64,000 nt of DNA from Bacillus sp. FJAT-14578 (GTDB taxonomy: Bacteria > Bacillota > Bacilli > Bacillales > Bacillaceae_H): contig NZ_AYSE01000006.1 in assembly GCF_000504165.1 (NCBI RefSeq), positions 62,001-126,000 on the forward strand, read 5' to 3'. This document shows positions 8,975 through 16,986 of this stretch, one piece after another; position 1 is the first letter of the stretch; each line of letters begins with the position of its first letter. Made by a program: the position numbers and the translations under genes. The notes below the pieces were generated by a model, which ran no database searches, had not been told where the DNA came from, and saw only the letters and a list, made by a program, of their open reading frames with translations.

Positions 8975-9958
8975 ATGATGATGGAGGAGTTGATAAGTTT
9001 GTTAGAACATCGTGCATACAAAAAAATGTATCAAAAAGACAAAATGACTCTCGGTTTTTCATTGCCAACTGCAAAAATGTCCAAGACACCCATCATGGAA
9101 AACCAGTTGCAGCTTGCGCGTAAAATAGAAGATTTCGGCTTTGCGGCACTTTGGCTGCGTGATGTTACCATACAAAATCTGAACATTGATGATAATGGCC
9201 AAATGTATGATTTATGGATCTATTTAACATATCTTGCTGCACATACGAAACATATTGCATTAGGCACATCAAGCGTTGTCCTTCCACTTCGCCACCCTGT
9301 TCGAGTCGCCAAGGAAGCAACCTCTATCGATCGATTGTTTCCTGAACGCCTTATTATGGGAGTGGCTTCAGGCGACCGGGATAAAGATTTTTTAGCACTG
9401 GGAGTATCGCAAGAAAAAAGCGGTGTCTTATTTAGAGAGAATTACCAAATTCTTGATCGATTACTGAAAGAAGAAAACCCCACGATTCAATCTAATGTAG
9501 GCGTAATCAATGGGAACGATATGAAATTGATTCCAAAACCAGTTTCTTTCATTCCGATGATGGCAAGTGGATTTAGCCGTCAGTCTATTGAATGGATTGC
9601 AGAGAATGGTGATGGGTGGATTCAATATCCAAGAAGCTTGGAACAACAAAGAAGGTTAATTCACGACTACCGCACATTGGCAGAATTAAAGGCTCCAGGA
9701 GTATTTAAGCCTTTTACTCAGACGTTGTTTATCGATTTATCGGAAAACCCCGATCAAGTACCGATAAACATTCCATTAGGTTATCATCTTGGGCGTAACT
9801 ATTTATTGGAGCTGCTCTATCAATTCCAGGCAATAGGAGTCAATCATTTAGCGTTTGTTTTATATTTTGCCCAACGTCCGGCAGAGGAAATCATTCAGGA
9901 GCTTGGAGAAGAAATTTTACCTTACTTCCCAACGCATGAGCTTACTGCTAAAGAGTAA
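8975..9958 (+). CDS. Luciferase-type oxidoreductase, BA3436 family
   Basis: LLM-class flavin oxidoreductase of about 320 residues. Characteristic blocks: KMTLGFSLPTAKM, FAALWLRDVTIQN, YLAAHTKHIALGTSSVVLPL, RLIMGVASGDRDKDF. This pattern fits the BA3436-type subgroup known from Bacillus; substrate unknown. Three ATGs begin the frame at 8975. GGAGGAG at 8982-8988 would suit a TTG start at 8999 (LLEHRAYKK) better, so the true N-terminus may be eight codons shorter. It is a distant paralogue of the gene at 7688, separated by a terminator and a repeat. Confidence 0.85.
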   Translation: MMMEELISLLEHRAYKKMYQKDKMTLGFSLPTAKMSKTPIMENQLQLARKIEDFGFAALWLRDVTIQNLNIDDNGQMYDLWIYLTYLAAHTKHIALGTSSVVLPLRHPVRVAKEATSIDRLFPERLIMGVASGDRDKDFLALGVSQEKSGVLFRENYQILDRLLKEENPTIQSNVGVINGNDMKLIPKPVSFIPMMASGFSRQSIEWIAENGDGWIQYPRSLEQQRRLIHDYRTLAELKAPGVFKPFTQTLFIDLSENPDQVPINIPLGYHLGRNYLLELLYQFQAIGVNHLAFVLYFAQRPAEEIIQELGEEILPYFPTHELTAKE

Positions 9959-9993
9959 AGGCAAGATAAAAACTGAAGAATATTCAAAAATGC

Positions 9994-10015
9994 TTTTTTA
10001 TCCCGCATTAACGGG
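9994..10015 (+). repeat. 5'-end fragment of the structured repeat element
   Basis: TTTTATCCCGCATTAACGGG is identical to the 5' end of the copy at 25032. It is directly joined to the GGGTCAGTCCCCC inverted repeat. Confidence 0.6.
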
Positions 10016-10020
10016 AAAAA

Positions 10021-10070
10021 GGGTCAGTCCCCCACTGAGTTATTACTTTAACACAGCGGGGGACTGACCC
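10021..10070. repeat. Inverted repeat of the GGGTCAGTCCCC family
   Basis: GGGTCAGTCCCCC (10021-10033) and GGGGGACTGACCC (10058-10070) are perfect 13-bp arms around a 24-base AT-rich spacer. Related motifs occur at 6049, 13285, 18927 and 54045. Confidence 0.8.
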
Positions 10071-10152
10071 CATAGCCACGAAATGGTTTAATCTATTCTT
10101 TCCCCGTCTAAACTAAAAGAAAAGAAGACAAAACAGACAGGAGGAAGAGTAG

Positions 10153-10359
10153 ATGATGGAAACGACTTTTTTTGTGAAAGAGGCGATATCCGAACAGCCG
10201 ATTATGGATATTGAACAAATTTTGTTTAAAATGAACGGTGTAGAAAGGGTGTTAGTGGACACGACTGATGGCGAAGTAAAAGTCGAGTTTGATAACAAGA
10301 AAATCTCAAGAGAGCGAATCGTTATCACTTTGCAGCAACATAACTTCTACATTCAATAA
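10153..10359 (+). CDS. HMA-fold small protein lacking the metal-binding cysteines
   Basis: 68 residues (ATG 10153, or ATG 10156) behind GGAGGAAGAG. The pattern MDIEQILFKMNGVERVLVD followed by GEVKVEFDNKKIS and IVITLQQHNFYI fits the βαββαβ heavy-metal-associated (copper chaperone) fold. The metal-binding CxxC loop is absent: the equivalent region reads ISEQPIM. Family membership is inferred from pattern; it is unlikely to bind copper in the usual way. Followed by its own terminator. Confidence 0.7.
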   Translation: MMETTFFVKEAISEQPIMDIEQILFKMNGVERVLVDTTDGEVKVEFDNKKISRERIVITLQQHNFYIQ

Positions 10360-10364
10360 TAAAC

Positions 10365-10388
10365 GGCCTGTCGTTATGACAGGCCCCC
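10365..10388 (+). terminator. Terminator of the HMA-like gene
   Basis: GGCCTGTC/GACAGGCC with a 5-base loop, directly after the stop codon. The following tract is C-rich rather than T-rich. Confidence 0.65.
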
Positions 10389-10505
10389 AGTTTAAACAAT
10401 AGGCTCTATAGTATTTTCGTGTTAATACTTTCCCAAAAAAGGCCGATTATGCTGCCACCATTTTTAATTCTATAAACCTCTAGTCCTTTTATCAAAAAAA
10501 TACAA

Positions 10506-10540
10506 AAAAAAGATTACAACTAAAGTTGCAATCTTTTATA
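10506..10540 (-). terminator. Terminator of the gene at 10701
   Basis: AAAAGATTACAAC/GTTGCAATCTTTT stem with one mismatch, TTTA loop and a U tract on the minus strand. Confidence 0.75.
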
Positions 10541-10700
10541 ATAGGAATCGTCCCTCCTCCCTTATATCTCTTTTATGTAAAAGGCCGAACAACGACCTTA
10601 AATTCTCCTAGTACTCGAATTACCTTTCCCCTTCCTTTTGGTTTGAATATTTAAAATATTTTCCATTTAGCTATCCTATTTAATTATCCGTATTCAGCAG

Positions 10701-11417
10701 TTAAGGATTAAATGGTTCTGCTCTTGGAAGCGGGAAGAATTGATCACCTGGACCGAGGAATCGTAATGCGGCAAAGCTTTGAAATCTAGATCTTCTCGAA
10801 CCGCCAAATTGTAGTTTGTTTAACGCTTTGATTTCAAATTGCTCTGCAAATCGAAAAGCAAATCCTCCTTTTTCACCTCGTAAGATTCCTTTTTGAGATG
10901 CTCTTTTAACATTCCCCTTCTGCTGAAGTGGTTTCCATTCTTTTTCTTGAGTAGGGTGAACATGGAACAGTACATACTCTTGCTTCACGACGTTTTGGAG
11001 AGATATCCCTTCCTCTCTTTGTTTTCCTAGAGCAGCGATTTCTTTTTCTTTGATCACTAAGACAAATTCGATTCCTTTCTTCGTTTTTCTTTGAAGGATG
11101 ACTACTTCATCTGTGATGGAAAAAGATTGCAGGTTCTGCTTGCGATTTCCTTTTTCGATTTGTTCAGGCTGGATGACGCGATATATCGCTTTGCTGCCAT
11201 TTTCATCAGAAGCAAAATCGAACGGCGAAATGGACTTCTCAGGTACAAAGTAAATATCGTGTATCTCCTCTTTTTCATCTAGCTGCACACACACAGCCAG
11301 TTGTTGTCCTCCCTCTTTTTGGAATTGTTTTTTGTCTGATACGTTCAATTTTACTCCAGGAAAGCTAACAAAGATGTAAGTATGATGTTTCTCAGGTGTC
11401 ACCGTCAGAACTTCCAT
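10701..11417 (-). CDS. Uncharacterised protein with Arg/Pro-rich C-terminal tail
   Basis: About 238 residues, which I do not recognise. It is soluble, rich in Lys, Glu and Gln, with β-type segments (HHTYIFVSFPGVKLNV, EVVILQRKTKKGIEFVLVIK). A basic tail follows (FGGSRRSRFQSF, then FLGPGDQFFPLPRAEPF) that looks like a surface-anchoring or assembly segment. No signal peptide. The frame opens at GTG 11426, but AAAGGTAG lies 5 bases before ATG 11417, which I prefer. Flanked by its own terminator. The lysine-rich composition and Pro/Phe tail would suit a spore-associated protein, which is speculation. Confidence 0.7.
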   Translation of the reverse strand: MEVLTVTPEKHHTYIFVSFPGVKLNVSDKKQFQKEGGQQLAVCVQLDEKEEIHDIYFVPEKSISPFDFASDENGSKAIYRVIQPEQIEKGNRKQNLQSFSITDEVVILQRKTKKGIEFVLVIKEKEIAALGKQREEGISLQNVVKQEYVLFHVHPTQEKEWKPLQQKGNVKRASQKGILRGEKGGFAFRFAEQFEIKALNKLQFGGSRRSRFQSFAALRFLGPGDQFFPLPRAEPFNP

Positions 11418-11985
11418 ACTACCCACTACCTTTCTGGAAACTTACAAGTAACTTTTACATTTTTTACCTGTTTTGTACAAATTCCACATAAGAATGTTAT
11501 CTCCTACTTTCCGGCACAGAGATTCTATCGTCACTATCTTGTACAATTCGACGGATACTTCTTTCATAGCAAGATTTATGAACCGCCCGCCTAAGCCAAG
11601 GAACGAAGACTAACGAGGTGACGAGTGAAGGATTAAAGACTACGAGCGTAAAGTCCCGTTGCAGCATTTTTTCAATACGTCGTTATATCTTTTTGGTTGT
11701 TTTCAAGAAAGAGTTCCTAATATGATAGACTCTTCTATAGGTAAATCGTAGAGTATGCGAAACTAAAAAAAGAGGCATCGCATCCATATGCGACACCCCT
11801 CCTTAGGAATATAAATATGTATCTTAAACGAGTTTCGAAGAATAACTGAAGAAAACTCGAATTCATTAGTATATTACATCATTCGACATTAAAAGACAAT
11901 ATTATTTTTAAAAAATGAAGTAGGATTTTGTACGAGAACCTTCACGATTATATTGGAATATGTCCAAACCACATAACATTGCTTA
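11418..11985. other. Intergenic, one weak hairpin
   Basis: No gene seen. It holds a hairpin at 11772-11801 (GAGGCATCGCAT/ATGCGACACCCCTC, imperfect) and AT-rich filler. Confidence 0.4.
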
Positions 11986-12094
11986 GAATATGATATTTAA
12001 GAGAGACATATACAGTTTGCCTTGTACGTACAAACATCTCCACTCTACATGCCAGCAACATTTGAACAAGCCTCTAACCATGGAGGCGTTAGAA
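11986..12094 (+). repeat. Dispersed 109-bp repeat, copy A (possible small RNA)
   Basis: About 85% identical to 18787-18897. Both copies start GAATATGATAT, share TACGTACAAACATCTCCACT and TACATGCCAGCAACATT, end with a small GCCTC...GAGGC-type hairpin, and run straight into a U-tailed terminator on the plus strand. No protein is encoded. A small-RNA gene or a mobile-element end are both possible. Confidence 0.7.
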
Positions 12095-12127
12095 CCCTTT
12101 CCCATAAACAAGAAAGGGTTTTTTTAT
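12093..12127 (+). terminator. Terminator after repeat copy A
   Basis: AACCCTTTC/GAAAGGGTT stem followed by TTTTTT on the plus strand. Confidence 0.88.
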
Positions 12128-12171
12128 TCAATACACTAAATATCTCAAATTAATCATTACTTCCTAACGAG

Positions 12172-13119
12172 TTACTCGGCGCCAGAATCCGAAAATTCAG
12201 CCTCAAGCCTGCTCATGAACTCCTCTGCGGCGCTGTATCCTTGCTGCCTCAAATACCAGTTATTGGCAGCCGCTTCAATTAACCCTGCCACATCACGTCC
12301 AGGAACGAGCTGGATTTCAATGGAGGGAATTTTAACGCCCATATATTCCGTATATCGAGGTTCATGTTCCAGTTCGTTATTCAAGGCGTCTTTCTGCCAT
12401 TTCGTCAAGTTAATATCGAGCGCGATTCGCGTTTCATCTTGAAAAGCTTTTCGTCCGTATAAGCGGACCACATTCAGCAAGCCGATACTGCGAAGAGCCA
12501 AAAATTCCCTTGTTTTCTCATCATGGGTACCGAGAAGTGTTTGCGGACTAAGCTTCTTTAGAACGACGATATCATCAGCTACCAGCCGGTGTCCCCGCCC
12601 AATTAACGTATGCGCCGTCTCGCTTTTTCCCACTCCTGAATTACCGCGAAGCAAGATACCGATGCCAAATACGTTTACACAAACTCCATGCACGGCAATT
12701 TCCGGTGCCAATTCCTTTACCATATACGCATCCAATTTTGGAATGAATTCTGACGTCGTCTCAGGTTTGCTTGTGATCAACAAAGGTATTTTCTCTTCTA
12801 TACAATGATGGGTTAAATATGTAAGATCTTCGTTACCAGCTGTAACGATAAAACATGGCGGGTGGTAATGAACAATATTCCCGATCCGGATTTTCCGTTC
12901 CTCTTTGCTTAATTTATGCAAATAGTTGATTTCTTTTTTTCCTAAAATTTGAACGCGTTCCGTCGGAAAAAAATCAAAATGACCGACAAACTCCAAACCT
13001 GGACGATGCACCCGCGGTTGTGTAATCGTTTTCTGCAGCTGATCTTCACCAGCCAATACCTTTAATGAAAACTTTTGAGCCAAGTTTTCAACTGTTATTT
13101 TTTTCACTTTCATCCTCAC
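12172..13119 (-). CDS. Divergent HPr kinase/phosphorylase paralogue
   Basis: HPr(Ser) kinase/phosphorylase homologue of about 315 residues. N-terminal domain: RPGLEFVGHFDFFPTERVQILG (residues ~39-60). Kinase domain: AVHGVCV with His144, Walker A GNSGVGKSE (159-167), HRLVADD (178-183). The HprK signature, normally EIRGLGI, reads ALRSIGL at 208-214: the glutamate that ligates the metal in HprK structures is Ala208 and the glycine is Ser211. A classical hprK sits in an operon with lgt and ppaX; this gene is alone. The start is GTG 13119 or ATG 13113. It may be a specialised or kinase-altered second copy. Confidence 0.88.
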   Translation of the reverse strand: MRMKVKKITVENLAQKFSLKVLAGEDQLQKTITQPRVHRPGLEFVGHFDFFPTERVQILGKKEINYLHKLSKEERKIRIGNIVHYHPPCFIVTAGNEDLTYLTHHCIEEKIPLLITSKPETTSEFIPKLDAYMVKELAPEIAVHGVCVNVFGIGILLRGNSGVGKSETAHTLIGRGHRLVADDIVVLKKLSPQTLLGTHDEKTREFLALRSIGLLNVVRLYGRKAFQDETRIALDINLTKWQKDALNNELEHEPRYTEYMGVKIPSIEIQLVPGRDVAGLIEAAANNWYLRQQGYSAAEEFMSRLEAEFSDSGAE

Positions 13120-13377
13120 CGTCCTAATAGCCTTCTAAATTTGAATTATACTGAAAAATCATGAAATCGTCATCTTTTTTACGTACTTGATTTTTAAGTT
13201 GAGAAAAAGGGTCTGCCCCGAAGTACATTTCATGATTCTTTTCATTCCCCTTCCAATTCTTCTTTCCTATCTGTTTTTGTTATGGTGTCAGTCCCTCTTT
13301 GTGTCAATACTTTAGAACTGGTATCTCTAGTAAAAACAAAAAGATACCCCCAATAGAGGTACCTTTTATCATCTAAT
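13120..13377. other. Intergenic with GTGTCAGTCCC-type motifs
   Basis: Contains GGTCTGCCCCGAAGTAC (13209) and GTGTCAGTCCCTCTTTGTGT (13285), members of the dispersed GGGTCAGTCCCC family. No gene seen. Confidence 0.5.
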
Positions 13378-14337
13378 CTATTTCGTCGCTGGAGCCAGAC
13401 TGGCTTCAGGTGATGTTACCTTGTCATAAAAATCTACAAAGTTGTCACGATCAGCGCTGTCACGGTAAGCCATGGCGACACGCGGATGTTCGTTCAATGC
13501 ACCTGAGATCATGTAAGGAATGATATAGCCCCACTCCCACTTTTGGCGCATTTCCAGCATGTGCTTTTCAATGATACCAAGAACCGGCTTAATTTCATAG
13601 CTTGCTTTTTGGATGTAGCTGACGAGAAGCTCTGTGTGGCAGTTACCGGCCGCACGACCCATGCCATAAACAGACGAGTCAAGGAACGTAACCCCGTTTC
13701 GCATCGCCGTTAATGTATTGGCGAAGGCCAACTGCATGTTGTTATGCGTATGGATTCCAAGCTGTTTGTTGGGAATCATCGCTTGGAACCTTTTCACTTG
13801 ATGCTCAATGTCCACAGGATCTAAGCTTCCAAAGGAGTCAACGATATATACAACATCTACAGGACTTTCCTTCACCATTTCAAATGCCTCAATAAGCTGA
13901 CTTTCAGGTACACTGGACAACGCCATAATGTTAAGTGAAGTCTCATAACCCAAATCATGAAACATTTGGACAAGCTCCAAGCCTTTATCCACTTCGCGGA
14001 TGTAGCACGCCACCCGAATCATATCTAATACACTTTGCTCACGCGGCAAAATGTCATTTGGATCTACACGCCCAATATCCACTAGAGCAGATAGCTTCGT
14101 GAACTTTTTCTCGGGGATAATTTCTTTCAGGAAGTTATCGTCAAGAAATCTCCATGGATTGGGTTCAGTCGCTTTAAGAAGCTTAGGTGAGTTTTTGTAG
14201 CCAATTTCCATATATTCAACACCGGCGGCACTTAGGCCATTATATAAGTCTTGAACAAATTCGACGCTGAAATCCCAATTGTTAACCAAACCTCCATCAC
14301 GAATGGTACAGTCTATAATTTTGCTGTGATGTGCCAT
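13378..14337 (-). CDS. DRE-TIM metallolyase / aldolase-domain protein
   Basis: About 319 residues of the isopropylmalate synthase/HMG-CoA lyase-like TIM-barrel superfamily. Metal-site motifs are present: CTIRDGGLVNNWDFS (Asp of DRE-type motif), GIHTHNNMQLAFAN (HxH) and SSVYGMGRAAGN. It lacks the C-terminal allosteric domain of leucine-pathway synthases and most resembles 4-hydroxy-2-oxovalerate aldolase-like or 'aldolase catalytic domain' proteins of unknown substrate. The start is ATG 14337, with GGGAGG upstream; the frame extends 20 lysine-rich codons further without support. Monocistronic. Confidence 0.85.
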   Translation of the reverse strand: MAHHSKIIDCTIRDGGLVNNWDFSVEFVQDLYNGLSAAGVEYMEIGYKNSPKLLKATEPNPWRFLDDNFLKEIIPEKKFTKLSALVDIGRVDPNDILPREQSVLDMIRVACYIREVDKGLELVQMFHDLGYETSLNIMALSSVPESQLIEAFEMVKESPVDVVYIVDSFGSLDPVDIEHQVKRFQAMIPNKQLGIHTHNNMQLAFANTLTAMRNGVTFLDSSVYGMGRAAGNCHTELLVSYIQKASYEIKPVLGIIEKHMLEMRQKWEWGYIIPYMISGALNEHPRVAMAYRDSADRDNFVDFYDKVTSPEASLAPATK

Positions 14338-14389
14338 GATAGTAACGTCCTCCCGTTTATGCTGCTTTTTAGCAATTTTATTTTTTGTT

Positions 14390-14421
14390 TTTTGCACTTT
14401 TGCACTTTTATGCTTTTATGT
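14390..14421 (-). repeat. Tandem octamer repeats upstream of the aldolase gene
   Basis: On the plus strand: TTTTGCAC twice, then TTTTATGC and TTTTATGT, four near-identical 8-bp units. They lie about 55-85 bases upstream of the start, where a promoter would be expected. Confidence 0.6.
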
Positions 14422-14667
14422 ATTAAAATGTATTATTATGGTTATATCACGATTCGTTCGAAGGTGTCAATCTATTTTCCAAAAATTCGCTTTAACAAAT
14501 GAACTCTCCTCTGTCTGGTTATAGTATGTGACAGTACAATTGAACTATTCGATTTATCGACTCTTCATTTGTATAAAGAGACGAAGCTAAGTCATAACAG
14601 CAAAAAGTAGATGAGTAACATCAACCTTAATATGATACAAAATCAAGATGAAACAAAATAACGAGAA

Positions 14668-14722
14668 GAAGACCCGTCATGAAAATCCAGTAAAACTAAG
14701 GATTTCGTGACGGGTCCTTTCA
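14668..14722 (-). terminator. Terminator of the DUF1292 gene
   Basis: GACCCGTCA (14671-14679) pairs with TGACGGGTC (14708-14716). The interior ATGAAAATCCAGTAAAA closely matches the terminator at 27411-27463, so the two belong to one dispersed hairpin type. Confidence 0.75.
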
Positions 14723-14842
14723 ATAAAAAAATAATGTTTATGGTCTGTTTAGGACTTATGGGACAACCACTTCCCTTTCCTTCAAACATGGCCTTTCACC
14801 AGAACAACCCAATCATGGATGCCCATTGATCACATACGATAA

Positions 14843-15112
14843 TCAGTCTTCCTCACCCATCATTTCATCAAAGGCATTGGATACTTTTTCGAATTCTTCG
14901 TCACTCTCGATAAATGCGAGGTCACCCTCGTGATCAATTTTCAAAAAGAAGACGTCGATATCTTCTTCCGCTCCTTGTTGAAGATCTTCTACAAAGCCGA
15001 CAGCGGCATATTCTATTCCTTCAATATTCACCGTTCCTAATACTTCCACTTCCTGATCCTGTTCATTCTCATCGGTAATTGTAAAGATTTCGCCTACTTC
15101 AAGTTTTTCCAT
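14843..15112 (-). CDS. DUF1292 family protein
   Basis: 89 residues, strongly acidic. The pattern GEIFTITDENEQDQEVEVLG, YAAVGFVEDLQ and DIDVFFLKIDHEGDLAFIES is that of Firmicute DUF1292 proteins (YrzB type). Function unknown. YrzB itself sits in a yrzL-yrrK-yrzB cluster, but this copy stands alone. The start is ATG 15112, with AGGAGAAATATGAC upstream. Confidence 0.88.
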   Translation of the reverse strand: MEKLEVGEIFTITDENEQDQEVEVLGTVNIEGIEYAAVGFVEDLQQGAEEDIDVFFLKIDHEGDLAFIESDEEFEKVSNAFDEMMGEED

Positions 15113-15269
15113 GTCATATTTCTCCTCTCATATTTCTGAAAACGAAATGTTCGAATGGTTAATCTACTAACATATCTTCCCTAAGAAAAACAGATTCATG
15201 CGTCAAAAGCAAAAAATTTTTGGTCTTTCATTTCAGCTTAATGAAAGATCTCCCGTTACGTTTTTACCT

Positions 15270-16223
15270 TTACCACAACAACTTTTCCAAGAAAGCAAGC
15301 TTCAGCTTCGCATTATCTTTGGTGATAATGTCTACACCCGTATCAATGTTTTTTTCAACTTCTTTCCCCTTCATTACCTTCGATGCAGCTTCGACGCTTA
15401 CATATCCCATATCATAAGGGTTCTGTGCTACGGTATCCGTCAACGTTCCCTGTTCAATTGACTTCACCATTTTGATAATTCCATCTGCTCCTATAACCGG
15501 CATTTTATGCCCCTGCCTCTCAATAGCTTCTAGTGCACTTAAAGCCATGATATCAGTGGTGGCAAATACACCTTTAATATGTGGATGATGCTTTAAGATG
15601 GAAGTCATCGCTTTTCTAACAGGCGAAGGTTCATTCGGCAATGATGCTTTTTCTGCCGCAATTTCGATTCCTGCGGCTTCCAAACTAAGTTTAGCCCCTT
15701 TTATCCGTTCATCTGAAATGGGGCTGTTTACATTCCCGGTAATTAAGGCCACTTCATCTCCCGGCTGCAGCTGCGAAGCCAATAACGCTCCCGCTTTTTT
15801 GCCTAAATCAAAGTTATCCGTACCAATATAAGACGTTTTACTTTCCCAAGGAATATCTGTATCTATCAACAATACAGGAATCTTATTTTCGGCAAACTCT
15901 TCTAATATGGACATGACAGCCGGTGATTCAACCGGAGAGACAACCAATACATCTGGACGTTCCTTAAGAATGTTTTTTAACATGTGGATCTGGGCATCCT
16001 CTTCTGATTCGTAAGAGGTTCCAACAACTTCCCCGTCTATTCCAAAATCTCGGAATCCCTCTTCTGCTCCTGCCTTAACAATTTCCCAATACTGTGTGTT
16101 TAGCTCTTTCAAAACAACGACTACCCTTGGCTGTTTGCCTGCAAAAGGTTTAGATATAAAGCCCAGTAAGATGGCAGAAAAAACAAAGGTCATAAGAAGA
16201 GCTAGTAAGCTTGTCTTCAACAT
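15270..16223 (-). CDS. Membrane-anchored sugar-binding protein (RbsB-like)
   Basis: Periplasmic-binding-protein type 1 fold, 317 residues: RVVVVLKELNTQYWEIVKAG, DVLVVSPVESPAVM, VLLIDTDIP, ALITGNVNSPISDERIKG, GVFATTDIMALSALEA and PVIGADG. The N-terminus has one hydrophobic segment (residues ~5-26) without a lipobox cysteine, so it is probably held by an uncleaved membrane helix. No permease, ATPase, lipoprotein partner or sensor kinase lies next to it. It may serve as a sensing subunit for a distant partner. The start is ATG 16223 behind GAGAGGAATTGA. Confidence 0.82.
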   Translation of the reverse strand: MLKTSLLALLMTFVFSAILLGFISKPFAGKQPRVVVVLKELNTQYWEIVKAGAEEGFRDFGIDGEVVGTSYESEEDAQIHMLKNILKERPDVLVVSPVESPAVMSILEEFAENKIPVLLIDTDIPWESKTSYIGTDNFDLGKKAGALLASQLQPGDEVALITGNVNSPISDERIKGAKLSLEAAGIEIAAEKASLPNEPSPVRKAMTSILKHHPHIKGVFATTDIMALSALEAIERQGHKMPVIGADGIIKMVKSIEQGTLTDTVAQNPYDMGYVSVEAASKVMKGKEVEKNIDTGVDIITKDNAKLKLAFLEKLLW

Positions 16224-16561
16224 TCAATTCCTCTCCCGTTTCTATGTAATTATCAAGTTGAAAGTTACATCTATACCCATCATCATAAAGGAGAACAAAT
16301 ATAAGTCAACCAGGGTAACCCCGTAGAATACCCGATCCTACTGGCTGCTTATCATTCCTTTTTTCATATTTTTTCATTATACCAAAAATCGCGCAAACGA
16401 TTGCTTCTTTTTTATAAAAAGATTCAATAAAACAATAGAAAAAGTCCACATCTGTTGTTATGGCCATTCCCGTACCCTTAAACATCGGTTGGCTGCCTCC
16501 GCATCTTTATCATATGTATTGTGTGTCTCATTCGCTTTAACTATTAATGTTCCTCGTATAT
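16224..16561. other. Intergenic, no gene seen
   Basis: AT-rich, without coding pattern or clear structure; presumably holds the promoter of the binding-protein gene. Confidence 0.45.
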
Positions 16562-16624
16562 AGAAAAAAGGTCCAATCTCCGCTGTATTCATGCTTCCTC
16601 ACAGCGGGACTGGACCTTTTTTCT
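16562..16624. terminator. Long bidirectional terminator-like inverted repeat
   Basis: AGAAAAAAGGTCCA...CCGCTGT pairs with ACAGCGG...TGGACCTTTTTTCT, giving A/T tracts at both ends. No gene ends beside it. Confidence 0.8.
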
Positions 16625-16633
16625 AAAGATTCG

Positions 16634-16970
16634 TATAAAGGAAACTTCCATCAGTGGGGGTTTTCCCCTCATCCCCACTGATGGTTAGTTAGGCCCGCAC
16701 GATGTGGGTCACGCAGACGTTGCCGCAGGACGCGGCGGTGTTAGTCTGTGTTCCTTTAATCGGGCTTTTACACGAGAAAGCGAGGCGACTGCTCAGGGGC
16801 GACAAGCAAAAGATTAGCCTTGGCGTGGCGCTATTTGCCACAGAAAGGATGAGCTTTTGACCTCGAGCCCCTAGGAGCCGCAGCTAGATTAGGGCAGTTA
16901 TCCCCCACTTAAGCTTCTCCGATGACTCTAAGCTTTGAAGTAGGGTTCTTACTGCCCGTTAATGCGGGAC
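16634..16970 (-). ncRNA. Structured repeat element, fullest copy (possible ωRNA/HEARO-type RNA)
   Basis: About 337 GC-richer non-coding bases, read on the minus strand. It opens with a CCCGCATTAACGGG hairpin, whose CGGGCAGT also pairs with ACTGCCC after a GGGG-CCCC/ACTTCAAAGCTT arm. A long middle follows, then GCCGCGTCCTGCGGC, GTCTGCGTGACCCAC and CCATCAGTGGGG/CCCCCACTGATGG, ending GGAAGTTTCC. Several stems pair through G·U, as expected of RNA. Shorter, internally deleted copies occur elsewhere in the window. The layout recalls IscB/TnpB-associated guide RNAs or HEARO RNAs, but no nuclease gene adjoins; this assignment is unproven. Confidence 0.6.
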
Positions 16971-16986
16971 AAATGTTGATATAAAG

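Noticed and set aside
14390-14421. Repeats considered as a CRISPR array
   Set aside because: Units are 8 bp without spacers; no cas gene in the window.
16634-16970. GC-rich element considered as a tRNA or rRNA fragment
   Set aside because: No cloverleaf and no rRNA landmark sequences; structure and repeats fit a dispersed element instead.
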